64,000 nt of DNA from Eremomyces bilateralis CBS 781.70 (lineage: Eukaryota > Ascomycota > Dothideomycetes > Eremomycetales > Eremomycetaceae). The DNA lies in NCBI RefSeq assembly GCF_010015585.1, contig NW_022985087.1, positions 24,280-88,279 on the forward strand. Reading direction: 5' to 3'. Each line of letters begins with the position of its first letter. Within the stretch, counting starts at the first letter, position 1. The notes beneath the pieces are model-generated. The model did no database searches and was not told the origin of the DNA. It saw only the letters and a program-made list of their open reading frames with translations. Made by a program: the position numbers and the translations under genes. Of this stretch, positions 34,705 through 44,811 are shown in pieces.

Positions 34705-35660
34705 CTATATCGGCCTTAGATTGCTCTTTATTCTCGAAATGTCCTCTGGTTGAAGCCCGAGCATCTTCTCGCAATAGCCCTCTGCAGAACCCCATCGGTT
34801 CTCCACCAATTCTACGAACGCAAACATGGTCTGCGGATGTACCGATCCAATCGCTAGGGTCCCCGGGCGTTCAACGGACACACCCGTGCCGCTTTTGGAG
34901 AGCATTGCTAGAAGACGAGTCCGGGCGGGCTCGATTCCGATTCGCGTCACCGTGTAGTCTGCTGCAATATTAGTCGGTGGGACCGCTGCTAGCATCTGTA
35001 GAAGTGCAGCAAGGACGCCAGTTCGGTCTTTTCCAGCTACGACAAAGTCAATAATCGCTCAAAATAAGTCTCCAAAGAAAGTCGCGAGGTTGTCTAACCA
35101 GAGCAATGGAACAGTAACCCGTCTTCTGGGCGATCTCTCACGTGTTCCATCACTGCCCGAAAACTGGGAGTGTGGACCTCCAATATGCCTTCATACAGTT
35201 TCAGAAATCCTCTCGTCATCCCATCGTAGACGTGGCTGTCTTCGTTAGACACGCCGGATACGTTTCTCTCCCCGAATAGCGTCGGATCCACCGTCATCAT
35301 CGGCGCCGTACTTGGTAGCCAAACATTTTCCACGCCGTCGATATGTGGATCCGGAAATTTGGCGCGGTCCTCCACACCGCGCAGGTCAAAGATTCGTTTG
35401 ATGTTATGCCGTTCAAGGTCAGCAGCCTGAAGTATATTCGGATCTAGGAGACCCGTCCGGTACAGTAGCCTCGGTCTAAGATGTTGACCACACAGTGAAG
35501 CTACATCACGAGGATTCAACGCCCCGGGGAGGTTGAGAAAAGGGGCCGAATTGAGGGCCGATTCCAGTTCCTCCCCGATGATTGGTTCCATCAGAGGAGT
35601 CATGGAAAGAGAGAGCAATGCTGGGTCGAGCGGAAGAGAATCTAGAGTCGGTGGAGCCAT
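34705..35660 (-). CDS. Tyrosine/serine phosphatase (Y_phosphatase3 type)
   Basis: A CX5R phosphatase of the family that includes bacterial and fungal tyrosine/phosphoinositide phosphatases. Exons 35660-35099 and 35036-34705 join across a 62-nt intron to 297 aa. The intron interrupts the active site: splicing yields HCSAGKDRTG with nucleophile C186 and R192. Upstream there is the typical LYRTGLLD and KRIFDLRGVEDR (general region of the substrate loop). The C-terminal half (YTVTRIGIEPARTRLLAML..ENRWGSAEGY) also fits. Substrate is unknown. It is convergent with the PA-RING gene and its decayed duplicate. Confidence 0.9.
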
Positions 35661-36578
35661 CTTGAATATGGAAAGGATAGACTGAGTTTCGTGGTTTCTT
35701 CCTGAACTGGGCCCCTATGGTTCTTCAAGGCAATCGAAATGCTGCTGCCTGGTGACTTGGATCAAATCCAACCATGGTGTTCGAGCAAGCGAGTCAGCAG
35801 GGAATAGGGATTGATAGGGGGACAAAGGAGCGATGAAGAACACATTAACAGTGGAGGTTCTGGACGTAGCAAGTTTATTTCTATGACTTGCTCAAATGGT
35901 ATCGACGACAGTTGGCCAAGCCAGTTACAGGCACAATCGGCTTCATATATTGGATTTCTCTCATTCTACATCATGGCTGGAGTCGGTCAACTTCGGTTAT
36001 TGGGCGTTTCTGACGCCAACTGATCCCGCATGAGTGGTCTCCGAAGAATCTCACGAGAGCCATGTGGAGAACTAGGATAAGGGCATATATGAGAAATCAA
36101 CAATAGAACATCCCAGTTGACTCTCGGGATAATAATGTTTGACGGTTCGGAGGCAGTGGGTGGGAACTCTGACACCGGAAAGAACCAAGACGGCACTCAA
36201 CGGGAGGCCCAAACGCCGTTGGTCATCGATTCAGACCATCATGCCGCATAGTCGGCGTGCTTGATGGTCATAAATGATAAATGCCATAGACGCAGATGAG
36301 GAAATTGTAGTGTCATCGCCCAGATAGAATAGGAGGCGGATGAGCGAACTGAACTACACGCTAGCATAGTAAGGCACTAAGGTACCAACCAAGTCTTCAT
36401 CTGTGGCGCCTGTGGCGCAGCATGGGCTTGGCTGGATGAACTTCATCAGATTCATCGAATGCTCCAATTCAAATGTTAAGGAGCACTTAGTTGCGGGTAC
36501 CTTCAATTATGAGACGACAAAGGCCCTTCTACCTTTAGTCCATTACTTGACCCTAGTGACTCCTTGCGAACGCTTGAA
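35661..36578. other. Divergent promoter region
   Basis: About 0.9 kb between the divergent phosphatase and MBA1-like genes. Short ORFs only. No repeat was noticed. Confidence 0.4.
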
Positions 36579-37653
36579 ATGCCGCCTTCAATACCTGTTT
36601 CCACCGCATCGCGGTTCTCCCGCCGACCATTCCGTTCAACTTCCATTCGATATTTCAGCCATGGACCGAGTCTACGAGCAATGGCGCAAATGGCGCAGCT
36701 GGACGTAAAGATGCCGGCGGATAAATCACCAACGGTCCAAAGAAAGTCGGCAATGCGAGCAGGCCATGGCTTGGAGAACAAAGATTTTGGGTTGATCTCA
36801 GGTATGGCTCCTTCTCGTCACTTCACTGCTCACACTGACAGTGGGATCAAGGGACCTTTATTCCACCTACAGGCCATAACCGACCGGTTTGGTCTCGCGA
36901 ACTGAAAGTTTGGGCCAAAATGCAATGGCTTCGAACCTGGAGCAGTGTGGAGGGCTGGGGCCGGTAGGTGTCGAACGGGTGTTCCTCAACGAACTCGATG
37001 CTGACAACCGAAGGCTCAAATTCATGACATGGTTTGGGGCTGCTAAGCATCTGAAACCCAAATTGGACAGTCGTAAACGAAAACTCAAAGTGATCGCTCG
37101 AGATCTTCATCATTTCATGCATGTTGCATTTGCAGAGTAAGACAAATCACCATCCATCGCACCTCCCACGGTGATACTGACAGGGCATAGGGGGAATAAG
37201 CCTGCGATTGAGAAATATACAACCGAAGCTCTTCGATTATCTCTCAACACGCGCCTGGGCAATCGCAAGCCGACCGAGATCCTCCACTGGAATTCCGACT
37301 ACAAGCGCCTCCAAGTTATATCCGACAAGGTGGCCGAGATACCGCATTTCATCAAAACTGGGAATAAAACCCGGGATGTCAATTTGGTCCGTCAGGTCAT
37401 TGTTCGAATCGAATCACGTCAGAAACTATATCGCGGGACGCCTGGGCCGTCCAGCAAACGGTACGTCGACACGACAAGTCCGATATGGGAGAAGCCTCGA
37501 GTCCGAGATCAGAACGAATATGTGGTCATCCAACAGATGGTCCTACATGGGAAAATCCATCCATGGAGATTATGGGGAATGGTGGAGGAGTCAAATCCGG
37601 ATGGGACGAATACATTCACGCCCAAGAAGGGGGCACAGCTGAGGAGAAGATAG
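36579..37653 (+). CDS. MBA1: MBA1-like mitochondrial ribosome receptor
   Basis: Mba1 tethers mitochondrial ribosomes to the inner membrane and helps insert proteins made there; it is related to mL45. Exons 36579-36801, 36852-36963, 37014-37136 and 37191-37653 give 306 aa, with introns of 50, 50 and 54 nt whose phases all fit. An Arg/Ser-rich presequence opens the protein (FSRRPFRSTSIRYFSHG). The family block follows: DFGLISGTFIPPTG, LKVIARDLHHFMHVAFAEGN, LGNRKPTEILHW, IPHFIKTGNKTRDVNLVRQVIVRI and EYVVIQQMVLHGKIHPWRLWG. The ATG at 36579 is the first in frame near the presequence. Identification rests on family recognition across four exons that make sense only when joined. Confidence 0.8.
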
Positions 37654-38010
37654 GTCGCCTCCGATCCAGTATTGAGGGAGGCAAGCGAGATATCCATACG
37701 GGGCGGTTCGCTTTTGGAATTGCAATACATCGCGGGGGTGTAACACGGGTTTTCCTAGGGACATGTGACGATCTAGACGTCAAACACGGCGGCTCTAAAC
37801 TTGGCACGGCCAATTCAGCTGTAAGGCGATTTGTACAATAGAATATCAGTCTCATTTTCGCTATTGCGCATGTACTGTCGTCCCGAGATGTGTGTGTGTA
37901 TTGAAGCTATAGAATACATGTTCCAACGCGTGCAAATGCTTGGTACGATTTCACGACGTGCTCATTTTCATTCTCCTCCATGTGACCAACCTAGCGGTCC
38001 ATAAGGACGA
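37654..38010. other. Convergent spacer
   Basis: 3' ends of the convergent MBA1-like and MIX17-like genes; GTGTGTGTGT run near 37890. No gene. Confidence 0.5.
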
Positions 38011-38660
38011 TTAATACGGGCTTGCGGCCTGTTGGCAAGCCTTGAGTTGGTCGAGATACCATCCGCAAACCGTCAAGTCACCCTGGAGATGTCAGCATGT
38101 CGAACAGATCCAGCCGACTGGAGGGACATACCTTATTCTGATCCATGCAAGACCGGAAGCTCTTCGCATCATTCTCACAGGATCCAGCGGCCCCCCATGA
38201 TTGTTCTTGCTGGGTTGCGTTGGTGTTGTAGGGATCGGCTGGGGAAGTCTGCGCCGCCTCGGGTGCCGCTTGGGAGGAACCGCCACCGAAAAACCCGCCA
38301 ACTGCGTGACCGATTGAGGATCCAACGGCAACACCACTAATAATCAGGGTAGGTCAGTATCGCTCAAATGAATGCCTTGCCATTCCCGTCTCAGGTGGGT
38401 GTCGATGGGCGGACTGCCGTGGGGAGGGATGGTGCAAAGACGTACGCTGCGGTCGAGGCCATCTGACCGAAGAGACCAGGACCGGCGGATTGAGCTGGTG
38501 GTGCAGCTTGCTGTTGAACAGCAGTCGGAGCCTTAGCAGCCGGAGGATGAGCCACAGTGGAAGCAGATCGCTGTTGGGGGCGCTGCGGAGGAGCAGCCGG
38601 TCGTGCTGGAGCAGCAGTCGGGCGCCGAGGAGGGGCGGAACCACGAGATTGACGAGGCAT
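38011..38660 (-). CDS. MIX17: Twin-CX9C protein, MIX17/CHCHD2-CHCHD10 family
   Basis: Small mitochondrial intermembrane-space protein imported through Mia40. Exons 38660-38446, 38336-38132 and 38082-38011 give 163 aa. Residues 1-60 are Pro/Ala/Arg/Gln-rich. A glycine-zipper-like hydrophobic segment follows (GVAVGSSIGHAVGGFFGGG). The C-terminal CHCH domain has both CX9C pairs: C125-C135 and C146-C156, the second pair supplied by exon 3 (CGWYLDQLKAC). Intron 1 is 109 nt, intron 2 is 49 nt. The fission or budding yeast relatives act in respiration; the human ones in MICOS and stress signalling. Confidence 0.92.
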
Positions 38661-39039
38661 GTTGAATAGGAAGGGTGAGGTTGATGGAACGGATGGAGTT
38701 ATGAGGAAAGAGATCTGAGTTGAAGATAACAGCAGAGGTTCGATGGCAAATGGACTCTGGAATTATTCGGATTGAAGTTCTGCCGATGAAGTTCTGAAGC
38801 CCAAAGAACCCGAAATCGCGGAATTAGCCGTCGGCATCGGCTTAAGTCCTGGTGGCGGACCAGCACAGAATAGCTACGAGTCCACGAAAGGATCCACGAT
38901 CAAGTATTACAGCACTGTTGCACTGTCATAGTACCGTATGAGCTAGTTACAAGTAATTAATTTATGTCATGATCCCAATTCTACGGAAAATCCTCTTCGC
39001 ATCGAGCCAGTACAGCCCATACAGACCCTCTTGAACATC
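38661..39039. other. Intergenic, MIX17 upstream region
   Basis: About 0.38 kb between two minus-strand genes. No gene or repeat seen. Confidence 0.4.
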
Positions 39040-40230
39040 TCAGCCTACCAAGGGGATCCCTTGATTGATCTCTTGGAGGATCATATTCTGTTTCGCCTCC
39101 ACAAGAGCCTTGACGAAATACTGGATGACACATTGGATCCCCAGTTCCTCACCTCTTTTGACAAGATACCCGTTAATATAGGGAGTCTCCGGATTTCTGC
39201 CTGCCCTGACATCGACCAACATCGAGCTCATGTTCTCTTTCGTCCGATCGGCAACTGCCACAACCATAGTCTCCAATCGTTCGGCGGAAAACCGTGAGGC
39301 AATGTCGGGAATACCTTGAAGTTCCGGTAAAGCACGAATGACCACGCACGCTTCAGCGATCAAGAGCCGCATTGCCCGAGTGACATCAAAGTTATGCTTC
39401 AAAGCACCGTTCCGACAGTCCAATAAGGCCGTCATCGGGTTGATTACCGAGTTAACGACGAGTTTCTCGAGTTGGATTTGCAGGAGCTCGGTGGGACTTG
39501 AAGCGACCGCTGCGAGTACCGGGGCCCGAAGAAAGGTTCGAATGAGATATTTGGCAGTCGGTGGGTATGACCGATCGCCGTCATCGCGCTTGACCAGGCC
39601 GAGCACCGTAGTTCCGTAACCGGCATGCGTAACAGTCCAATCGCCTTCAGCGCGAACGCCATGGGACGTGATTCCGAGGACGAAATGAGGTCGAGATTCA
39701 GGGTCAGGGAACACGCGTTCCTTCACTTCTTCAACAATGCCCATACCGTTTTGAAGAAACAGAATGGTAGATTCTCTTCTCAAACGATGCTTGACCGACA
39801 TCAAAGCGGAAAAGGTGCTGTTCGCCTTGACCGTCAGCACCAGGTTGTCGATCCATTCGGAGTCGCTCTCTTCATCTTGGTGCGCAACCACCTGTCCGTG
39901 GCTTACCACAGGCGGTACCGCCAGCTCAATATCGAAACCACGCCGTGATTCGGTGGTACCTCGCGTGGTTACGTTGATGGCTTCTCCTTGCGCCTTCCAA
40001 CTTTCGATTAAACCACGTCGATGTAGGAGCAAGGAGATCGGGGGAGGAGAGGGTAGACCGCGGAGTGTATGCGCAACCAGTTTGCCTATGGATCCAATTC
40101 CAAGTATATGAATGCGCTTATTTGTGACCTCCTCCTCGCCATATTGCTGTGCTATGCGTGCATGCTCCTCTATATGCTCCTCTTCCGGTGATGTGTCCGG
40201 CTCGTTCCTGGACGCAAAGGATCGAGACAT
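39040..40230 (-). CDS. PAN5: 2-dehydropantoate 2-reductase (ketopantoate reductase)
   Basis: NADPH-dependent reduction of ketopantoate to pantoate in pantothenate (CoA) synthesis. I start at the ATG at 40230 (396 aa, MSRSFASRNEP). The open frame runs 52 codons further upstream without another ATG, so an upstream exon is possible. The Rossmann motif HILGIGSIGKLVA is near residue 40. NLVLTVKAN, ILFLQNGMG and GVRAEGDWTVTHAGYG follow. The C-terminal PanE domain has KLVVNSVINPMTALLDCRNG (with the catalytic Lys), SSMLVDVRAGRNPETPYINGYLVKRG, the family end. The stretch before the chosen start (YRYCLYPRSLTYKTNRRR) is Arg-rich and could be part of a mitochondrial presequence. The symbol follows the yeast gene; fungal paralogs exist. 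Confidence 0.88.
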   Translation of the reverse strand: MSRSFASRNEPDTSPEEEHIEEHARIAQQYGEEEVTNKRIHILGIGSIGKLVAHTLRGLPSPPPISLLLHRRGLIESWKAQGEAINVTTRGTTESRRGFDIELAVPPVVSHGQVVAHQDEESDSEWIDNLVLTVKANSTFSALMSVKHRLRRESTILFLQNGMGIVEEVKERVFPDPESRPHFVLGITSHGVRAEGDWTVTHAGYGTTVLGLVKRDDGDRSYPPTAKYLIRTFLRAPVLAAVASSPTELLQIQLEKLVVNSVINPMTALLDCRNGALKHNFDVTRAMRLLIAEACVVIRALPELQGIPDIASRFSAERLETMVVAVADRTKENMSSMLVDVRAGRNPETPYINGYLVKRGEELGIQCVIQYFVKALVEAKQNMILQEINQGIPLVG

Positions 40231-40713
40231 TCTGCGTCGATTAGTCTTGTATGTAAGACTTCGAGGATATAGACAGTACCGGTATGGGAAAGGCCACGCT
40301 GCCCTCTCATAGACAGAGGCCGCGTATCTCTGGCCCAATATTTGCCTTGGTCTTTGACAAGTGTGACCACGAACCAGGTTGGCCAACAGCCACCATGGCG
40401 GCGGACAACCACGAGCGTGGAGCGGCAGGTTGACTGATGGTTCAAGATACTTTGGAAATCATGGATGACGCAACGGAATTCAGCTTCATAAAGACCCCAC
40501 GTTGAATGGAGCCAATAACAGTAGTGAAAAGATTGAAGGACGGAGGAACAACTGTAATAATATCAATCAGGATACCGACATGACCGGGAATCTCCCTCAG
40601 CCCTCCCAGCTTAAGTTCTAATAATTAGCAGGAGACGACTCTCTGGACCCCGGCAACGGAATTCGCCGTCTCGCCTTTCATTCTTCATTCTTCATCTTTC
40701 TTCTTCACATCCG
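40231..40713. other. Divergent promoter region
   Basis: Between ketopantoate reductase and LRP1. Contains a pyrimidine-rich CTTTCATTCTTCATTC tract (about 40673-40710), common just upstream of fungal transcription starts. Confidence 0.4.
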
Positions 40714-40720
40714 TATAAAA
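40714..40720 (+). promoter_or_regulatory. Putative TATA box of LRP1
   Basis: TATAAAA directly after a CT-rich tract and 75 bases before the LRP1 ATG at 40789. Confidence 0.5.
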
Positions 40721-40788
40721 ACACCTCACATCAAATCAATACTAGACTTCTGTTCTAGAATATCCGGTTCAATCGGAGTACCTTCAAA

Positions 40789-41599
40789 ATGGCAGAAGCT
40801 CCTGATTTAGAGGATCTTATTGCAACCCTCTCCGGCAATATTGATGACCTTGAAGGTGGTTTGCTTCCCATCCTCAAGTCATCGGTATCCAAGTCATCGA
40901 GCAAACTTCCGCTCCTGGACAAAGCTAAACTTTATGTCCTCATCTGTTATACAATCGAGTCTATCATCTTTTCCTCCTTGCGTCTCTCCAACGTCAATGC
41001 CAAGGATCACCCAGTATTCCATGAGCTTGCAAGGGTACGACAGTATTTCGAGAAGATCAAGGATGCCGAAGCTGGGCCTACAAAAAAGAGGGAAAACATG
41101 AGCTTGGATAAGGCGGCGGCCGGTAGAATTGTTCGTCATGCTCTTTCCGGGAATGATCGTTTAGATCAGGAGAGGAAGATGGTGGCTCAGGAAATGGGGG
41201 CCGCAAAGGCGAAGCTAGCTGAACTAGAGGCGAAGATGGCCAACAGTGAAGCTTCCGGATCCGAAGATTCTACAGGAGGCCATCACAACCTGCCCTCTGA
41301 TCAGAATCTTAGCCGGAAGAGAAAGAAAGCCAGCGACATGTGGGATGATTCTCAATCCGCCCACAACAGGGACAGCAATACGGATTCTGCAGCGACGTTT
41401 GAGAAGGGCACTTCATCCAAGAGCGCGAGTAAGTTCTCTCGGTATCTAAAACTGCAGTCAATATTCTTACATGTCAGCAGAACGTTCAAAGTCCGGGAAA
41501 GTGCCTCGTAGCGCTCATGCAACCTTTGAAGCCCTCCTGAAAGGGCCGGCCAAAGATGCCGATCCTTCCAAGAAATCAAAAAAGGGCAAGAAATCTTGA
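40789..41599 (+). CDS. LRP1: Exosome cofactor LRP1/Rrp47 (C1D family)
   Basis: Nuclear partner of Rrp6 that helps the exosome process rRNA and snoRNA. Exons 40789-41428 and 41481-41599 join across a 52-nt intron to 252 aa. The Sas10/C1D helical domain covers residues about 5-105 (KLPLLDKAKLYVLICYTIESIIFSSLRLSNV, HPVFHELARVRQYFEKIKDAE). An acidic/coiled region follows and the end is a lysine-rich tail (KSKKGKKS) that comes from exon 2, typical for RNA binding in this family. Divergent from the ketopantoate reductase gene. Confidence 0.9.
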
Positions 41600-42634
41600 A
41601 AACTATGTCCAATCGCTCCGAATTCGCCTCATTAGGATCTAGCCGGTATGTTGAACTCAATCCATACTAGGGTGGTGTGTGATATTAACTCCGTATACAG
41701 TGAAATGTCGATGCCGGCGTTGTTCCCTTTTCAATTCCAGTGCCCTGCTTGCAGGGAATGGAAATGAAGACATCAATGAACTCACTCCGAGTCTCGGTTG
41801 AGGGGATCGACTCTCTGGCGCCAGCTTCTCGCGGTCTAGCCAACCCATTTCGCGCATCGCTGTGGTGTGGACTTTGTCGACGGGGTCAGATCTTCGTGAA
41901 CCTCATTCACGTGGAGTGCCCGTCAACTCCACACCCATCTATCACGATACATGGAATGTGAAGGTTGGAACTGTGCAAGAACGTCATCAATAAGGTCGCG
42001 TTCTTGCGTCTATGAGATAAGACCTTATGGATTCCTATCAAGGTATCCACTGCCTTCTCATTCGTGTGTGACATGAAAGGGAAACTGCTGATGGCTGTTC
42101 AGAAAGCAGAGAATTTTTCCTCAGGAGTTGGCTTTCGGGGGAGCAAATTAAACTACATGTGCTGTTCCTCGCAGCCGATTTTGCATCCCGGTCTTTCCTG
42201 AATGCTACGTGATCGATGTGCTGCTGTTCCCAGTCCAACTGAAGAGTCAGACCTTGCCATAACTGACTCGACCATTTCTCACAACCACTCCGTGGGAATG
42301 ATCTTCATGGTCGAAAACATTGCTCGTCACTGTCGAACCCAAACTAAACTCATACGGACTGTCCCAATCTAGTACTTCGCCTAACAACGGAAACATCCAA
42401 CATAGCCCACAAGGAAAGAGTGCCCGAACTTTCCCGATGACACCAGACGACGTTGCCAGCCGTTCTTTCCAGAATACTGCGATGCAGCATGCGAGAACCT
42501 TTCTTAAATCCCGTATGCATTGTTGTCACGTCTTAGAATTGCCTTCGCTAGTGTCTCAAAGGGCATATTATTATTTTCTTTCGTTATCCGCAACTCCAAT
42601 CGTTATTCATTAAGTGATAGTCTCTTAGCAGCTC
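41600..42634. other. Intergenic spacer
   Basis: About 1 kb, no supported gene. An AACTCCGTA variant of the dispersed 9-mer occurs near 41688. The MFS promoter lies here. Confidence 0.4.
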
Positions 42635-44590
42635 ATGAAACCAGGTCGGACATTTCCCATCATGTCTAGTGTAGAGAGCTTCGCCACAGCCGTCACCACG
42701 GCTGCGGATAGCCAGATGCGACAAGAATCACGCTGTCAGGTCGATGAAAGTGCAGCTTCCAGCCAACTGGATACCATCATACGCAATAGAAGTGCCAGTT
42801 GTTCGGAATTCAAGATTTCCAGCAACGATAGAGTAGGTCCATTCTACAAAGCCAGCAGCCCATGCGTTCTCATGGCTACGAAACAGTTAGAAATTCGAGT
42901 GACTGACATAGTCGTACAGATTTTTTGGAACGGAGATGACGACAAAGACCATCCTCTGAATTGGAAACCTTCGCACAAATGGCGCGCCGTCATCGTCGTT
43001 TCTAGTGCCGTCTTCTCCACCTCAATTGCATCAGCAATGGTGACGCCGAATGTACCAGCCATTGCAGAAACGCTGAGCATCGACTCAAAAGAGAGAATGC
43101 AATTGATTTACTCGGTTTTCGCACTCTCATATGCCGTTGGACCGTTGATATTCTGCCCCATTTCCGAGCAGCTTGGAAGATATTGGACAATCACCACCGC
43201 AATGGTACTCTTCTCCCTCGGAAATCTGGTCTGTGGGCTTTCCAGATCTGCTACGCTGTTGATAGCGGCTCGCTTCTTCAGTGGAATGGGCGGAAACGGA
43301 GGACAATCTGTCGCCATAGCCGTGCTCAGCGATACCTTCTCCTCCGACGACCGCATGAAAGCCATATCGGTGTATAGCACCTTCTCAATTAGCGGGATGG
43401 TGATCGGTCCGATATTAGGTGCCATTTGCAGCGAAAAGTTTCATTGGAGAACGCTGTTCCATGGCACGTCCGTTCTGAATGGAATTGCCCTCGTCATCGT
43501 CGCGACCTTCCTTCCCGAGACCTACCCTCCAACATTGCTTCGAAGAGAGGCCACAAAGATCTCCAAAATCAGAGGCGGACGTCCACCACGCACCCAATAC
43601 GACGTCGAGGATTCCGAAGATTTAAGGCGAACGATGTGGCACTGTGCTCGCCGTTCGGTCAAGTTTCTCGTGACCCAGCCGATCCTCCAATTCATAGCGG
43701 TATACTACGGACTCGGGTTCGGAGTATCTTTCATCATCTTCTCGGTCTTTCCATCGATCTGGACCGAGGCATACGGTCAAACGCCCATCAAAGGATCTCT
43801 CAATTTCATATGGCTAGGAGTTGGTTGCCTAATCCCGTCCATTCTAGCACCTTGGATGGAAAATGGTGCCAAAAAGTTATGGGATTATGTCAAAGAGAAG
43901 AGAAGCCGGTCGGTCACGTCAGAGCCGAAGTTCGCGGCCGAAACAGACCAGAGTCAGGTAACCCAATATATCGAAACTCTCGATTCCAACGGTGGTGTGC
44001 AAGGACAACTAGGGCAGCTCACCCCCAACTGTCACCACTCACATTGCTGTGAGCAGCCACACTCCCACCATGCCAATTCAATCTTCACCAGGGGTGCATC
44101 GATTGTGAGCGCGATCGAGTCCGAACTAGCTTTGAGCAGGATCGAGTCCGAAAGACGCCATATATTAAAACCTGAGAAGGTCTTCGGTTACATGTTTCCA
44201 GCCGCCGTCTTCCTTCCATTAGGGCTCTTCTTGTTTGGGTATTCGGTTCAAAACAAGTGGCACCCTGCCTATGTCAACATTGGTGCAGCATTTGTCGGAT
44301 TCGCAAGTACCATCATCAGTTTTGCAATTTTCAAATATCTCGGCGATGCGTACCCACTGTATGAGGCCAGTGCTATCGCAGCAGTTCAAGTCAGTCGAGC
44401 AGTCACGTCGTGTACGTTCCCGGTCTTCTCCCGAAAACTATTCGCGATGATGGGATACGACGGCGGAACAGGTTTACTGGCCAGCATTGCTCTCGTACTT
44501 GGTCTTGTAGGAACTTCGGTCCTCGTCGTATTTGGCAAGCGGCTACGTCAGAAGACATGGCGCATTCCCTTACCATGGACAAAGGGTTGA
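42635..44590 (+). CDS. MFS transporter (DHA1-like) with His/Cys-rich loop
   Basis: Proton-coupled drug or polyamine type exporter. Single exon, 651 aa; an alternative ATG lies at 42662. The DHA1 lead-in HPLNWKPSHKWRA precedes TM1 (about residue 110), then motif A-like CPISEQLGRYWTI, ARFFSGMGGNGGQ and motif C GPILGA. Two blocks of six TMs are readable. The central cytoplasmic loop is long (about 130 residues) and contains NCHHSHCCEQPHSHH at about 464-478, six His and three Cys within 17 residues, which is not usual for DHA1 and could bind a metal. Substrate is unknown. The frame is clean over 1.96 kb. Confidence 0.88.
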   Translation: MKPGRTFPIMSSVESFATAVTTAADSQMRQESRCQVDESAASSQLDTIIRNRSASCSEFKISSNDRVGPFYKASSPCVLMATKQLEIRVTDIVVQIFWNGDDDKDHPLNWKPSHKWRAVIVVSSAVFSTSIASAMVTPNVPAIAETLSIDSKERMQLIYSVFALSYAVGPLIFCPISEQLGRYWTITTAMVLFSLGNLVCGLSRSATLLIAARFFSGMGGNGGQSVAIAVLSDTFSSDDRMKAISVYSTFSISGMVIGPILGAICSEKFHWRTLFHGTSVLNGIALVIVATFLPETYPPTLLRREATKISKIRGGRPPRTQYDVEDSEDLRRTMWHCARRSVKFLVTQPILQFIAVYYGLGFGVSFIIFSVFPSIWTEAYGQTPIKGSLNFIWLGVGCLIPSILAPWMENGAKKLWDYVKEKRSRSVTSEPKFAAETDQSQVTQYIETLDSNGGVQGQLGQLTPNCHHSHCCEQPHSHHANSIFTRGASIVSAIESELALSRIESERRHILKPEKVFGYMFPAAVFLPLGLFLFGYSVQNKWHPAYVNIGAAFVGFASTIISFAIFKYLGDAYPLYEASAIAAVQVSRAVTSCTFPVFSRKLFAMMGYDGGTGLLASIALVLGLVGTSVLVVFGKRLRQKTWRIPLPWTKG

Positions 44591-44811
44591 TTCCGAGGGC
44601 ATATTTGAGTTCTCAACGACTATCGTTCCTAGAGCTACTTATTGGCAGACCGATCGGAATTGTACTATTAAATTTTCACGGCAGCAACAAACAAAGTGAC
44701 AATTTCTTGAATTAGACCGTTCATTATCAGTCGTTGCCATACCACATAACAAGACTGAAATCTGAAATGACGGATATTGATAAATAATGCAAGCATTGCA
44801 ATCGGATGCAA
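44591..44811. other. Convergent spacer
   Basis: Short 3' region between the convergent MFS and OPT genes; AT-rich, with AATAA-like signals. No gene. Confidence 0.4.

Noticed and set aside
36889-37140. Separate ORF starting upstream of LKFMTWFGAAKHLKPK
   Set aside because: Its first part is the out-of-frame reading of MBA1 exon 2 and intron 2; only the part from 37014 belongs to the gene.
40170-40445. Alternative 5' ORF overlapping ketopantoate reductase
   Set aside because: Different frame and no splice junction found that joins it convincingly; left as a possible upstream exon.
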